DNA of 14,990 nucleotides, from the NCBI GenBank assembly GCA_001873845.1, contig MNZY01000127.1, positions 1 to 14,990 on the forward strand, in the 5' to 3' direction. The notes beneath the pieces are model-generated. The model was not told where the DNA came from. It made no database searches and saw nothing but the letters and a program-made list of their open reading frames with translations. Shown in pieces: positions 5,716 to 13,190 of the stretch; within the stretch, counting starts at the first letter, position 1, and each line of letters begins with the position of its first letter. The DNA is from Candidatus Altarchaeum sp. CG2_30_32_3053. GTDB lineage: Archaea; Altiarchaeota; Altiarchaeia; Altiarchaeales; Altiarchaeaceae. Position numbers and translations under genes: made by a program.

Positions 5716-6132
5716 ATGGCATACAAAAGAGAAGAAGAAAAATTTAAAGTCATTGCAAAAGAACGTGTTGAAATTTTATTCGGGCTGGCAAAAACAGTTG
5801 CCGGTGAATCAGCAAAGGAATATGTTAAATCAGCACTAAGAATAGCGAAATTCTGCAACCTGCGGCTTGGAAAGAAAAAAGCGTTATTCTGCGGGCAATG
5901 CCTGACCTTTTTCAGTTCGGAAAATTCAAGAGTCCGGCTGAATCCGGATAAAAAAAGGACCGAAATTTTATGTTTGAATTGCGGGCATAAGCGGTTTTAC
6001 GGGTACGGAATGGAGAAAAATACGGATGGAGGGGACGAAAGAACGGAGGGGACGAAAGAAAGAATGGACAGAAAGAAAGAATGGACAGAAAGAAAGAATG
6101 GACAGAAATACAATAATTATTCCAAATCATAA
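5716..6132 (+). CDS. rnp4: Ribonuclease P protein component 4 (Rpp21/Rpr2), with a repeat-derived tail
   Basis: Rnp4 is the archaeal counterpart of Rpp21; with Rpp29 it helps RNase P RNA cut the 5' leaders of pre-tRNAs. Residues 1-50 form the helical part (RVEILFGLAKTVAGESAKEYVKSALRIAKFCNLRL). The zinc ribbon has Cys59 and Cys62 (FCGQCL) and Cys86 and Cys89 (LCLNCGHKRFYGYG). The family normally ends near this point. Here a hydrophilic tail of about 38 residues follows (from residue 100), encoded by a 17-bp minisatellite at 6028-6107, so the extension is likely non-essential. It starts 6 bp after the ACT protein gene and is followed after 20 bp by aIF2 alpha, giving a compact RNA/translation cluster. 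Confidence 0.9.
   Translation: MAYKREEEKFKVIAKERVEILFGLAKTVAGESAKEYVKSALRIAKFCNLRLGKKKALFCGQCLTFFSSENSRVRLNPDKKRTEILCLNCGHKRFYGYGMEKNTDGGDERTEGTKERMDRKKEWTERKNGQKYNNYSKS
6028..6107 (+). repeat. 17-bp minisatellite in the 3' part of rnp4
   Basis: Units start at 6028, 6045, 6062, 6079 and 6096 (partial). The first two (ggaggggacgaaagaa + c/a) differ from the later ones (gaatggacagaaagaaa) at several sites, but the 17-bp period is kept. Because 17 is not a multiple of three, successive units are read in different frames, giving MDRKKE, WTERKN, GQK from the same DNA. Confidence 0.85.
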
Positions 6133-6152
6133 TTTATAAAATAATAATCACA

Positions 6153-6932
6153 ATGGAAAACTTTCCCGAAGAAGGCGAACTTGTTTTAGGTACTATAAAA
6201 AAGACATTTGACCAGGGGGCGTATGTTGTCCTTGAAGAGTATAATAAAGAAGGTTATCTTTCCTTAAAGGAAATTTCGCTTAAATGGATAAAGAATATTC
6301 ATGATTATGTCAAAGAGGGGCAAAAGGTTGTTTTAAAGGTAATCAGAGTTGAGCGGGAGAGAGGTGCCATAAATTTATCATTAAGGACAGTCTCGGATGC
6401 GGAGAGAAAAGCAAAAACAGAGGATGTTAAGAGAGTTCAAAAAGAGGAAAAATTTATTGAATTTGCAGGAAACGAACTGAAAATAAGCAAAGACAAAATA
6501 AGAGAAATTTTAGCCCCGCTTGAAGATAAATACGGAACAATTTATGATGGAATTGAGAAAATAGCCAATGACAATGCGAATGTGGAAATTTTGAACTGCG
6601 GCGATGTATTAATGGAAAATTTAGTCGGGCTGATAAACAGGAATGTAAAAGTCAAAAAGATTGAAGTAAGCGGATTTGTTATGTTAAAAAATTACGATGC
6701 CGACGGGGTTGAAAAAATAAAAAAAATTTTTAAGGAGGTTATTTCGAAGAATGCGCTCATAACTTATGTAGGGGCACCTGTTTATAAAATAGAGGTTATT
6801 TCAGACGAATATAAGACGGCCGAGAAAAAATTAAAGTCTGTGTCGGAAAAAATTTTGAAATCCGCAAAGGAATTAAATTGCACGGCAAGATATGCAAAGG
6901 ATGTAAAGGAATTATCGCTGCATGAAAAGTAA
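6153..6932 (+). CDS. eif2a: Translation initiation factor aIF2, alpha subunit
   Basis: aIF2 alpha joins the beta and gamma subunits to bring initiator Met-tRNA to the small ribosomal subunit. The 259-residue length is typical. Residues 1-85 form an S1 RNA-binding domain (GELVLGTIKKTFDQGAYVVL, EGYLSLKEIS, VKEGQKVVLKVIRVERERGAINLSLR). Residues about 90-170 are the helical domain (FAGNELKISKDKIREILAPLEDKYGTIYDGI). Residues about 175-259 are the alpha/beta domain that contacts gamma (FVMLKNYDADGVEKIKKIF, YVGAPVYKIEVISDEYKTAEK). It lies 20 bp after rnp4, with a TATA-like tttataaaat in the gap, and is probably in the same transcript. A 12-bp repeat follows its stop codon. Confidence 0.95.
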   Translation: MENFPEEGELVLGTIKKTFDQGAYVVLEEYNKEGYLSLKEISLKWIKNIHDYVKEGQKVVLKVIRVERERGAINLSLRTVSDAERKAKTEDVKRVQKEEKFIEFAGNELKISKDKIREILAPLEDKYGTIYDGIEKIANDNANVEILNCGDVLMENLVGLINRNVKVKKIEVSGFVMLKNYDADGVEKIKKIFKEVISKNALITYVGAPVYKIEVISDEYKTAEKKLKSVSEKILKSAKELNCTARYAKDVKELSLHEK

Positions 6933-6936
6933 TATC

Positions 6937-6972
6937 AAAATCAAAGACAAAATCAAAGACAAAATCAAAGAC
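6937..6972 (+). repeat. 12-bp tandem repeat, three copies, after aIF2 alpha
   Basis: aaaatcaaagac is repeated three times without change just past the aIF2 alpha stop codon. Copy number is likely to vary between related strains. On the opposite strand it produces a spurious repeated FDFV reading frame. Confidence 0.9.
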
Positions 6973-7074
6973 AAACAAAACAATAAATGAAAATTAAGTT
7001 CTTAAAAATTAAGCCCTTAAATTCTAATTAATAAAATTTAATAAAATTTAAAATTAACAAAACTTAATTTAAAA

Positions 7075-7854
7075 ATGTACCCACAGGGACCGTCGGCTTA
7101 TGACAGAGGAATTACCATCTTTAGCCCGGATGGAAGGTTATTTCAGGTTGAGTATGCAAGAGAAGCAGTGAAAAGAGGAACGACAACGATAGGAATTTGT
7201 TTTAACGATGGCGTTTTGCTGGCAGTAGATAAAAATATAATGTCCAAACTAATAGTTCCTGACTCAATAGAGAAGATTTTTACAATTGACAACCATATTG
7301 CAGTTGCTGTTTCAGGACTGGTTGCCGATGCCAGAAGATTAGTCGCCGATGCACGACTGATGTCGCAAAGGCATCGCTTGTTATATACCGAACCGATAAC
7401 TCCATTTTCACTAACCTCACAGATATGTGAAGAAAAGCAGGTCTATACCCAGTGGGGAGGTGCAAGACCATTCGGAATCTCGCTGTTAATTGCAGGTGTC
7501 GTGAGTAATGAATGGCAGTTATTTGAAACGGATCCGAGTGGCGCATTTACCAGGTGTTATGCCTCTGCAATAGGTATGAAGAAGAGAGAGGTTGAGGAAA
7601 TTTTTGAGAAAAAGCACGAAGTCAGTATGAATAAAAAAGAAGCAATGAAACTGGCTCTGTCTGCTTTAAATTTTGTTGCAGACGGAAAGACGAATGCAGA
7701 AAATGTAGATATGACCATGATAGAAAAAAATGTTGAAAAAATAAAGAAAGAAGAGATAAGTGAAATTTTGGAAGATGTAAAGAAAGAATACAAACAGATA
7801 AAAGATAATGAAGGAAGGGGTAAAGAAGGAAGGGATAAAAAGGAAAAGAAGTAA
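7075..7854 (+). CDS. psmA: 20S proteasome alpha subunit
   Basis: Alpha subunits form the two outer heptameric rings of the archaeal proteasome, gate the entry pore and dock the ATPases; the proteolytic beta subunit is not in this window. The 259-residue sequence opens with the gate motif YDR (9-11) and the family signature ITIFSPDGRLFQVEYAREAVKRG. Lys67 in SIEKI sits where Thermoplasma Lys66, needed for ATPase docking, is known. Further marks are VSGLVADARRLV, YTQWGGARPFGISLLIAG and FETDPSGAF. The C-terminal tail (EGRGK, EGRDK, KEKK) is basic-acidic and comes from a 15-bp DNA repeat at 7810-7839. AT-rich sequence (aaatttaaaatt) lies about 26 bp before the ATG. SBDS follows, the usual archaeal order, though here after 292 bp. 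Confidence 0.96.
   Translation: MYPQGPSAYDRGITIFSPDGRLFQVEYAREAVKRGTTTIGICFNDGVLLAVDKNIMSKLIVPDSIEKIFTIDNHIAVAVSGLVADARRLVADARLMSQRHRLLYTEPITPFSLTSQICEEKQVYTQWGGARPFGISLLIAGVVSNEWQLFETDPSGAFTRCYASAIGMKKREVEEIFEKKHEVSMNKKEAMKLALSALNFVADGKTNAENVDMTMIEKNVEKIKKEEISEILEDVKKEYKQIKDNEGRGKEGRDKKEKK
7810..7839 (+). repeat. 15-bp in-frame repeat in the psmA tail
   Basis: gaaggaaggggtaaa (7810-7824) and gaaggaagggataaa (7825-7839) differ at one base and encode EGRGK and EGRDK. A looser third version (aaggaaaag) runs to the stop codon. Confidence 0.8.
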
Positions 7855-8146
7855 AGAATATTATAGATATTACCTCGCGAATACTTGGAGATTTATAAAA
7901 TATTCAGAACATTTTCAAAATGCTTCGAAAGTATTTTGAAAGATTAAAATTTTATTGGTTTTAGTATTTAAAAAATTCAGGAGATTTTTCAAAGATTAAA
8001 AACTTGCAATAATCAACTCTATGTTACGCTCATGTTGTTTGGAGATTTTAAATTTCTAATGAAATTTAAAATAAGATTGAAATCCGGAGATTTCAGTATT
8101 CAAAAATTTCATTTTGAAATGCCCATAAATTTTAAATAAATTTAAA
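7855..8146 (+). other. Hairpin-rich 292-bp spacer between psmA and SBDS
   Basis: No convincing gene is present. The octamer ggagattt occurs four times, at 7887, 7980, 8041 and 8086. Hairpins lie at 7912-7942 (14-bp stem with two G-U pairs, loop cga), 8045-8072 (perfect 12-bp stem, loop taat), 8078-8095 (7 bp, loop cgga) and 8106-8120 (6 bp, loop ttt). The last three directly precede the SBDS promoter-like sequence. Possible roles are the psmA transcript end, an SBDS leader control, or an unannotated small RNA. I cannot tell which. Confidence 0.5.
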
Positions 8147-8839
8147 ATGATAAGTTTGGATAAAACAGTTACAGCCCGATTAAAAACACAGGGGGAAAAT
8201 TTTGAAGTTTTGGTAGATCCTGATTTGGCATTTGCATATAAACATAGTGATGAGACAAAAGATGCAAGAGATGTAATAGCAAGCGAATTTATTTTTAAAG
8301 ATGCAAAAAAAGCCGAGAAAGCAGCAACATCAAATTTACAAAAAGTCTTTGGAACCGAAGATGTGAACATTATTGCCGGAGAGATTATAAAGAAAGGAGA
8401 GATTGAATTAACAACGGCACAAAAGAAAAATATACTTGAAGAACGAAAAAGACAAATCATTGAATACATTGTCCGAAATTCTATGAATCCGCAGACAAAT
8501 GCCCCGAATCCGCCTGCGAGGATTGAAGCGGCAATTGAGCAGGCAAGAGCTAAAATAAAATTTGAGAAGACAGCAGAACAGCAGATTGAAGGTGTGCTGA
8601 AGAAAATAAGGGAATTCGTTCCGATAAGGTTTGAAACGGTAAAGATTGCGGCAAAAATCCCGTTTCAATACGCTGGAGGGGTACATTACACTTTAAAAAA
8701 CATAAAAATTTTAAAAGAAGAATATACTTCTGACAGCGTGTTGATTATGGTGGAAGTTCCTGCAGGGATACAAACCGAAGTGCTTGGAAAATTGAGCGCA
8801 TTAACAAAAGGAGATGTTGAGACAAAAATTTTAAAATAA
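8147..8839 (+). CDS. SBDS family ribosome maturation protein
   Basis: This is the archaeal counterpart of the human Shwachman-Bodian-Diamond protein, which helps mature the large ribosomal subunit; in archaea the role is inferred from its conservation and gene context. The 230-residue protein has the FYSH domain (about 1-88: ARLKTQGENFEVLVDPDLA, VIASEFIFKDAKKAEKA), the helical middle domain (about 95-160: IELTTAQKKNILEERKRQIIEYIVRNSMNPQ, PNPPARIEAAIEQAR) and the ferredoxin-like C-terminal domain (about 165-230). Length and motifs are complete. It follows psmA, as in the archaeal proteasome-exosome gene string, but rrp4 and rrp41 do not follow; glmS does, after 33 bp. Confidence 0.95.
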   Translation: MISLDKTVTARLKTQGENFEVLVDPDLAFAYKHSDETKDARDVIASEFIFKDAKKAEKAATSNLQKVFGTEDVNIIAGEIIKKGEIELTTAQKKNILEERKRQIIEYIVRNSMNPQTNAPNPPARIEAAIEQARAKIKFEKTAEQQIEGVLKKIREFVPIRFETVKIAAKIPFQYAGGVHYTLKNIKILKEEYTSDSVLIMVEVPAGIQTEVLGKLSALTKGDVETKILK

Positions 8840-8872
8840 GACCGAACTTTTACAAATATAAACAATAAAAAA

Positions 8873-10732
8873 ATGTGCGGAATAAGTGCGTATATCGGAA
8901 AGAATAATAATGCAGCGGAGATTGTATTTAACATGCTTTCCCGCCTGGAATACAGGGGCTATGATTCAGCAGGTATCGCTTATATAAAAAAAGGAAAACC
9001 GGCTAAAATTTCCGTTGTCAGGGATAAAGGAATGGTTGAAGATGTAAAAGAACAATATATTCCAGAGCATTCTGATTTATGTATCGGACATACGAGATGG
9101 GCAACACATGGAGAGCCGTCAAAAATAAATGCCCATCCACATCTTGACTGTAAGCAGGAAATCGCTATTGTCCATAACGGTATCATAGAAAATTATATCG
9201 CCCTGAAGAAAATGCTTGAAGATGAAGGGCATAAATTTGTATCCGCAACAGATAGTGAAGTATTGGCACATCTAATAGAAAAATTTTATGACAATGATAA
9301 TGTTTTAACCTTAGAAGACGCTGTCAGACAGGCAATTGCCTTATTAAGGGGAAGTTATGGAATTGCAGTAATAAGTAGCAAAGAGGAAAAAATAGTGGCA
9401 GCACGATTGGGAAGTCCCATTATTGTTGGAATCGGAAAAGACGAGAATGAATATTTTGTTTCTTCGGACACAAATGCTTTACTTCCCTATACAAATTCAA
9501 CAATTCCCCTGAATGATGGAGAAATAGCCATATTGACAAAAAATGACTGTAAGATTATAAACAAGGATGCGATTCTAATGCAAAAAAAAATAGAAAAAAT
9601 TTTATATAATCTGCAGTCGGCAGAAAAGGGAGAATATGCACATTACATGCTGAAAGAAATTTTTGAACAGCCAAGAGTGATAAATGAAACGATGCGTGGA
9701 AGATTGAGGATTGAAGAAGGGATTGTAATGCTCGGAGGAGTTAGAATGAAGGATGAAGAAATAAGAAGCATAAGCAGGATTGTGTTTATTGCCTGCGGAA
9801 CCTCTTTACATGCAGGGATGTTAGGAAAATATTTGATAGAAGAAATTGCAAGAATTCCAGCAGAAGCAGAGTATGCATCGGAGTTTAAATATAAATTTCC
9901 TGTGTTAGACAAAAACACACTGGTTATAGCAATAAGCCAATCTGGAGAAACAGCAGATACGATTGCATCATTGAGAGAAGCAAGGGCAAGAGGTGCAAAT
10001 ACGATTGGAATTGTGAATGTTGTAGGAAGTACAATAGCAAGAGAGGCAGAAAAAGGTATTTATGTTTATGCCGGTCCTGAAATCGGAGTTGCCTCAACAA
10101 AGGCATTTACCGCGCAGGTAACTGCCTTATATTTACTTTCGTTGTATTTCGGAAGAATAAGAAATACGATTTCCGGCTTTGCATTAAGAGAACTCGTTGA
10201 GGAATTCGCGAGAATTCCTGAAAAGGTTCAAAAAATTTTAGACAATGCAAATGCCATAAAAGACATTGCTGATGAATTTTACAATTACAGGGACTTTTTA
10301 TATTTGGGGAGGGGCTATAATTTTCCGGTTGCTCTGGAAGGAGCATTAAAACTGAAGGAAATTTCATACATACATGCAGAGGGTTATCCTGCCGGAGAGA
10401 TGAAGCACGGGCCGATAGCAATGATAGATGAAGGTTTTCCGACAATGGCTGTATTGATTAAAGATAATGTTTATAATAAAATAATGAGTAATGTTGAAGA
10501 AATAAAAGCAAGGCACGGAAGAATTGCAGCAATTACAACAGAAGGGGATGACAATGTTAAAAAAATTTTGAAAAAAGATGATAAAGTAATGGACATTCCG
10601 GAAACACTTCCTATCTTTTATCCGTTCCTGACAGTCGTTCCGCTTCAGTTATTTGCGTATTTTTGTGCATTAAAATTAGGAAAAAATGTTGACAAGCCGA
10701 GAAATTTGGCAAAAAGCGTTACGGTGGAATAA
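8873..10732 (+). CDS. glmS: Glutamine-fructose-6-phosphate aminotransferase (isomerizing)
   Basis: GlmS makes glucosamine 6-phosphate from fructose 6-phosphate and glutamine, the entry to UDP-sugars used for glycans. Residues 2-220 are the class II glutamine amidotransferase domain with the catalytic Cys2 exposed after Met removal (MCGISAYIG), YRGYDSAG, GHTRWATHGEPS and HNGIIENY. Two SIS sugar-isomerase domains follow, with ACGTSLHAG near 307, SQSGETADT near 356, STKAFTAQV near 410 and GRGYNFPVALEGALKLKEISYIHAEGY near 478. The C terminus DKPRNLAKSVTVE is the expected family end. At 619 residues it is complete. It lies 33 bp after SBDS with atataaa in the gap, so it may be in the same transcript or have its own promoter. 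It converges on the IPP isomerase gene across 68 bp. Confidence 0.97.
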   Translation: MCGISAYIGKNNNAAEIVFNMLSRLEYRGYDSAGIAYIKKGKPAKISVVRDKGMVEDVKEQYIPEHSDLCIGHTRWATHGEPSKINAHPHLDCKQEIAIVHNGIIENYIALKKMLEDEGHKFVSATDSEVLAHLIEKFYDNDNVLTLEDAVRQAIALLRGSYGIAVISSKEEKIVAARLGSPIIVGIGKDENEYFVSSDTNALLPYTNSTIPLNDGEIAILTKNDCKIINKDAILMQKKIEKILYNLQSAEKGEYAHYMLKEIFEQPRVINETMRGRLRIEEGIVMLGGVRMKDEEIRSISRIVFIACGTSLHAGMLGKYLIEEIARIPAEAEYASEFKYKFPVLDKNTLVIAISQSGETADTIASLREARARGANTIGIVNVVGSTIAREAEKGIYVYAGPEIGVASTKAFTAQVTALYLLSLYFGRIRNTISGFALRELVEEFARIPEKVQKILDNANAIKDIADEFYNYRDFLYLGRGYNFPVALEGALKLKEISYIHAEGYPAGEMKHGPIAMIDEGFPTMAVLIKDNVYNKIMSNVEEIKARHGRIAAITTEGDDNVKKILKKDDKVMDIPETLPIFYPFLTVVPLQLFAYFCALKLGKNVDKPRNLAKSVTVE

Positions 10733-10800
10733 GATGCAGGTTGCGAAGGTTTGAAATTTTTCCGGATTTTAAATATTTATTTGCATTCCTAATTATTCTT

Positions 10801-11847
10801 TTATTCTTTCAGTCGATACTTTCCTTTTATCTCCCTGATGTTTCTGCTTCCGGTTAGAAATAATGCAATCTTTAATTCATCCATAAATTTATTTAAAAAT
10901 TTTCTTAAATTTTCCATTGCCCTTCCTTTATCTATATTTTCCAGAATTTTCTCGTCTTTGCCTGCATAAATTTCTCTCAAAAATGGCAGAGACATTCCAA
11001 CGACATCGGCATTCAGCGCAAAACACTTTGCCGCATCAATACCATTTCTTATTCCGCCGCTTGCGATGATTTCTAAATTTCTTTTGTTTTTTAAGGAGGT
11101 TAGACCTATAAGGGACTTAACAGTGGGAATCCCCCAATCATAGAAAAGTTCAGCAGACGGATTCGTACCTCTTTTTCCTTCAATTATTGCCCAGTTTGTC
11201 CCGCCAGACCCTGCTGTATCAATACAATCCACATTTAAAGCACTTACATCCTCATAATTTAATCCTGTTCCGACCTCTTTTATGATAACCTTTATACCTT
11301 TGCTTCTTAAACCTGCTGAAATCTCATTTATTTTGTTCTTTAAATCTTTAAAATTCCGGTTTCCGTTTGGCTGAAAACACTCTTGTAATGGATTTAGATG
11401 AAAGGCAATTGCATCGGCATTAATGTGTTCTGCCGCCTGGACACAGTCATTGTTTGTCATTCCATAATTTAACTGAACAGCTCCAATATTGCCTATAACA
11501 ACAGGGGGGCATTTTGAAATTTTATATGTCTTTGCCAGTTCTGGATTTTCTATCATAGGTCTCTGGCTTCCAACCATGAACCCTGTTCCAAATTCGGACG
11601 CTATTTCAGAAAGGATTTCATTGATTTTTCCTCCTTCCTCAAATCCGCCCGTAATTGCTTCAATTATTACAGGAAATTTTAGTTTCTTTCCAAGAAAATT
11701 TGTTTCTAAATTTATCTCATCAAAGTCAATTTCGGTAAGTGCCCTGTGCGTCAGCAAAATTTTTTCAAATCCGGCACTTCCGTACTCTACATTGTCGTGC
11801 AAGGCAAGCATTATATGTTCCTTTTTTCTTGAATTGTTATTTTTCAT
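10801..11847 (-). CDS. fni: Type 2 isopentenyl-diphosphate delta-isomerase
   Basis: The FMN- and NADPH-dependent enzyme interconverts isopentenyl and dimethylallyl diphosphate, feeding archaeal isoprenoid lipid synthesis. The 348-residue sequence has the N-terminal RKKEH (residues 7-11), ITGG near 65, GSQRP, HLNPLQECFQPNGNRNF (substrate and Mg2+ region), KEVGTGLNYED, DTAGSGGTNWA and the phosphate-binding ASGGIRNGIDAAK. The start at 11847 is chosen because RKKEH must be included. The ATG overlaps the end of the upstream surface-protein gene by 11 bp, so the two are translationally close and in one operon. No mevalonate pathway partner is present in the window. Confidence 0.95.
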   Translation of the reverse strand: MKNNNSRKKEHIMLALHDNVEYGSAGFEKILLTHRALTEIDFDEINLETNFLGKKLKFPVIIEAITGGFEEGGKINEILSEIASEFGTGFMVGSQRPMIENPELAKTYKISKCPPVVIGNIGAVQLNYGMTNNDCVQAAEHINADAIAFHLNPLQECFQPNGNRNFKDLKNKINEISAGLRSKGIKVIIKEVGTGLNYEDVSALNVDCIDTAGSGGTNWAIIEGKRGTNPSAELFYDWGIPTVKSLIGLTSLKNKRNLEIIASGGIRNGIDAAKCFALNADVVGMSLPFLREIYAGKDEKILENIDKGRAMENLRKFLNKFMDELKIALFLTGSRNIREIKGKYRLKE

Positions 11848-13180
11848 TTTTTGGTGATTTTTTTACAATTGTTGATTTTGCTCTTTTTATTATTTGTTTA
11901 TAAAATGTGTCAAACGAAATATTTAATATATTTGTTGTATTTATGGTGCATGTGCCTGCTGCGGTGTTATTGCCTCCAGCTGTTGTATTGTCCCTGGCAG
12001 CGTTATTGTTTGCTGTGTTATTGTTTCCATTAGTTGTATTATTTTCTGCTGTATTGTTGCTTGTTGCTGTAATATTGCTTGTTGCTGTAATATTGCTTGT
12101 TGCTGTAATATTGCTTGCGGATGTTGTATTGTTTCCATTAGTTGTATTATTTTCTGTTGTATTGTTGCTTGTTGCTGTAATATTGCTTGCGGATGTTGTA
12201 TTATTCCTCGTTGTATTATTGCTTGTTGCTGTAATATTGCTTCCGGCTGATGCATTATTACCCGCTGTGCTGTTTGCTGTATTGTCGCTTCCGGATGTTG
12301 TATTATTCCCACTTGTATTATTGCCTGTTGAGATATTATTGCTTTCAATGGCTGTATTGTTCTCTGTTGTTGTATTTTTATTTGTACTTATATAGAAATT
12401 ATCGTACTCTTTATAAATTTTTCCCGCGTCCGTATTGTCTTCAACTATTACATTAGCTTTCCCATATTCTGCAATTGGTTTATAAAAAGAGTACATTATT
12501 GGAAAGGTTTCATCGTTATAAATATTCGTTGTTGTTTCCTGGTCTCCTGTAAAAAAGAATAAATAGAAATTGGTTGCTTCCCCCGATGGCAGAAGTTTTC
12601 TCATAAAAATTACAGAATCAGTCGGCTTTGTGAAATCCTTGATAACTTTGTTACCTTTTAATATTTTAGCAGACCAGAATAAAGTATAGACCCTCATTAA
12701 ATTATTTGTTCCTTCATAATAATCATAACTCGCAGAATTTAATAAAAATCTCCTTGAACCTTTTTCCCCGCTGATCTTTATAAACTCCTCTTTCTGCAGC
12801 ACCTGACCTTCGTTCTTTAATTCCACCGCGCCAAAGAGAACAGTAATATTAGGATTAGAATCACTTATTATGTCCTTAAGCCATGTCTGATCAGCAGAGT
12901 ACCATTCATCTTGCTGAACATTTCCACTTCTGGCCTGATGTGTTTCAGGACCTGCTTCAAATTGAACAGCATATAAAACATTAACTTCATCAAAATCATA
13001 TTCAATGTGTTTTACTTTGTCAGCGGTAAAATTTTGTTCATACCAGTCAGCAGCAAAGACCGATGAAAATGCTGATGATGATAAGGCAAACAACATGAAA
13101 ATACCTGATATTAGATTTATTAAATTTATTAAATTTTTTGTTTTATCTTCATATTTTATTTTTCTGTTTATAGTTTCCAT
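11837..13180 (-). CDS. Secreted Asn/Thr-rich protein with about 30 N-glycosylation sequons
   Basis: I do not recognise the family. With the ATG at 13180 the protein has 447 residues. The reading frame also opens at a TTG at 13204 that would overlap aspartate kinase; the ATG, 10 bp past that gene's stop, is preferred. Residues 1-17 are polar and basic, 18-43 hydrophobic (LISGIFMLFALSSSAF), ending SVFA before ADWY, a likely signal peptide. Residues about 44-265 form an acidic, aromatic, probably globular domain. Residues about 265-420 are almost only N, T, S, A, G and E and contain roughly 30 overlapping N-x-S/T sequons, as in NITATS repeats. The last 25 residues are basic (KRAKSTIVKKSPKNEK), with no membrane anchor seen. 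A cell-surface or secreted glycoprotein with a glycosylated linker is the best reading. Confidence 0.75.
   Translation of the reverse strand: METINRKIKYEDKTKNLINLINLISGIFMLFALSSSAFSSVFAADWYEQNFTADKVKHIEYDFDEVNVLYAVQFEAGPETHQARSGNVQQDEWYSADQTWLKDIISDSNPNITVLFGAVELKNEGQVLQKEEFIKISGEKGSRRFLLNSASYDYYEGTNNLMRVYTLFWSAKILKGNKVIKDFTKPTDSVIFMRKLLPSGEATNFYLFFFTGDQETTTNIYNDETFPIMYSFYKPIAEYGKANVIVEDNTDAGKIYKEYDNFYISTNKNTTTENNTAIESNNISTGNNTSGNNTTSGSDNTANSTAGNNASAGSNITATSNNTTRNNTTSASNITATSNNTTENNTTNGNNTTSASNITATSNITATSNITATSNNTAENNTTNGNNNTANNNAARDNTTAGGNNTAAGTCTINTTNILNISFDTFYKQIIKRAKSTIVKKSPKNEK
12050..12250 (-). repeat. Nested in-frame repeats in the sequon-rich region of the surface protein gene
   Basis: An 18-bp unit (gttgctgtaatattgctt on the plus strand) is repeated exactly at 12063-12080, 12081-12098 and 12099-12116 and encodes tandem NITATS. 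A longer block encoding NNTTxNNTT(S/N)xxN with NITATS recurs around 12020-12075 and 12120-12190. All periods keep the frame, so slippage would lengthen or shorten the linker without breaking the gene. Confidence 0.85.
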
Positions 13181-13190
13181 TTTTCTATTT

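Noticed and set aside
6796..6978. Minus-strand frame with FDFV repeats
   Set aside because: It is produced by the 12-bp tandem repeat after aIF2 alpha and by antisense of that gene.
7920..7964. Short frame MLRKYFERLKFYWF in the psmA-SBDS spacer
   Set aside because: Fourteen codons lying over a strong hairpin, with no start context; likely chance.
8056..8469. Minus-strand 137-residue frame over SBDS
   Set aside because: Entirely antisense to the well-supported SBDS gene; Ser/Phe-rich shadow without motifs.
11941..12348. Minus-strand Gln/Ile-rich frame (IQQ repeats) overlapping the surface protein gene
   Set aside because: An off-frame reading of the same 18-bp repeat; it is fully inside a longer, better-supported gene.
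11851..12456. Plus-strand open frames rich in Val/Leu/Cys/Tyr that could look like membrane proteins
   Set aside because: They are mirror images of the Asn/Thr-rich repeat region on the minus strand; no conserved motif, no start context, and the minus-strand frame has a signal peptide and fits the operon.
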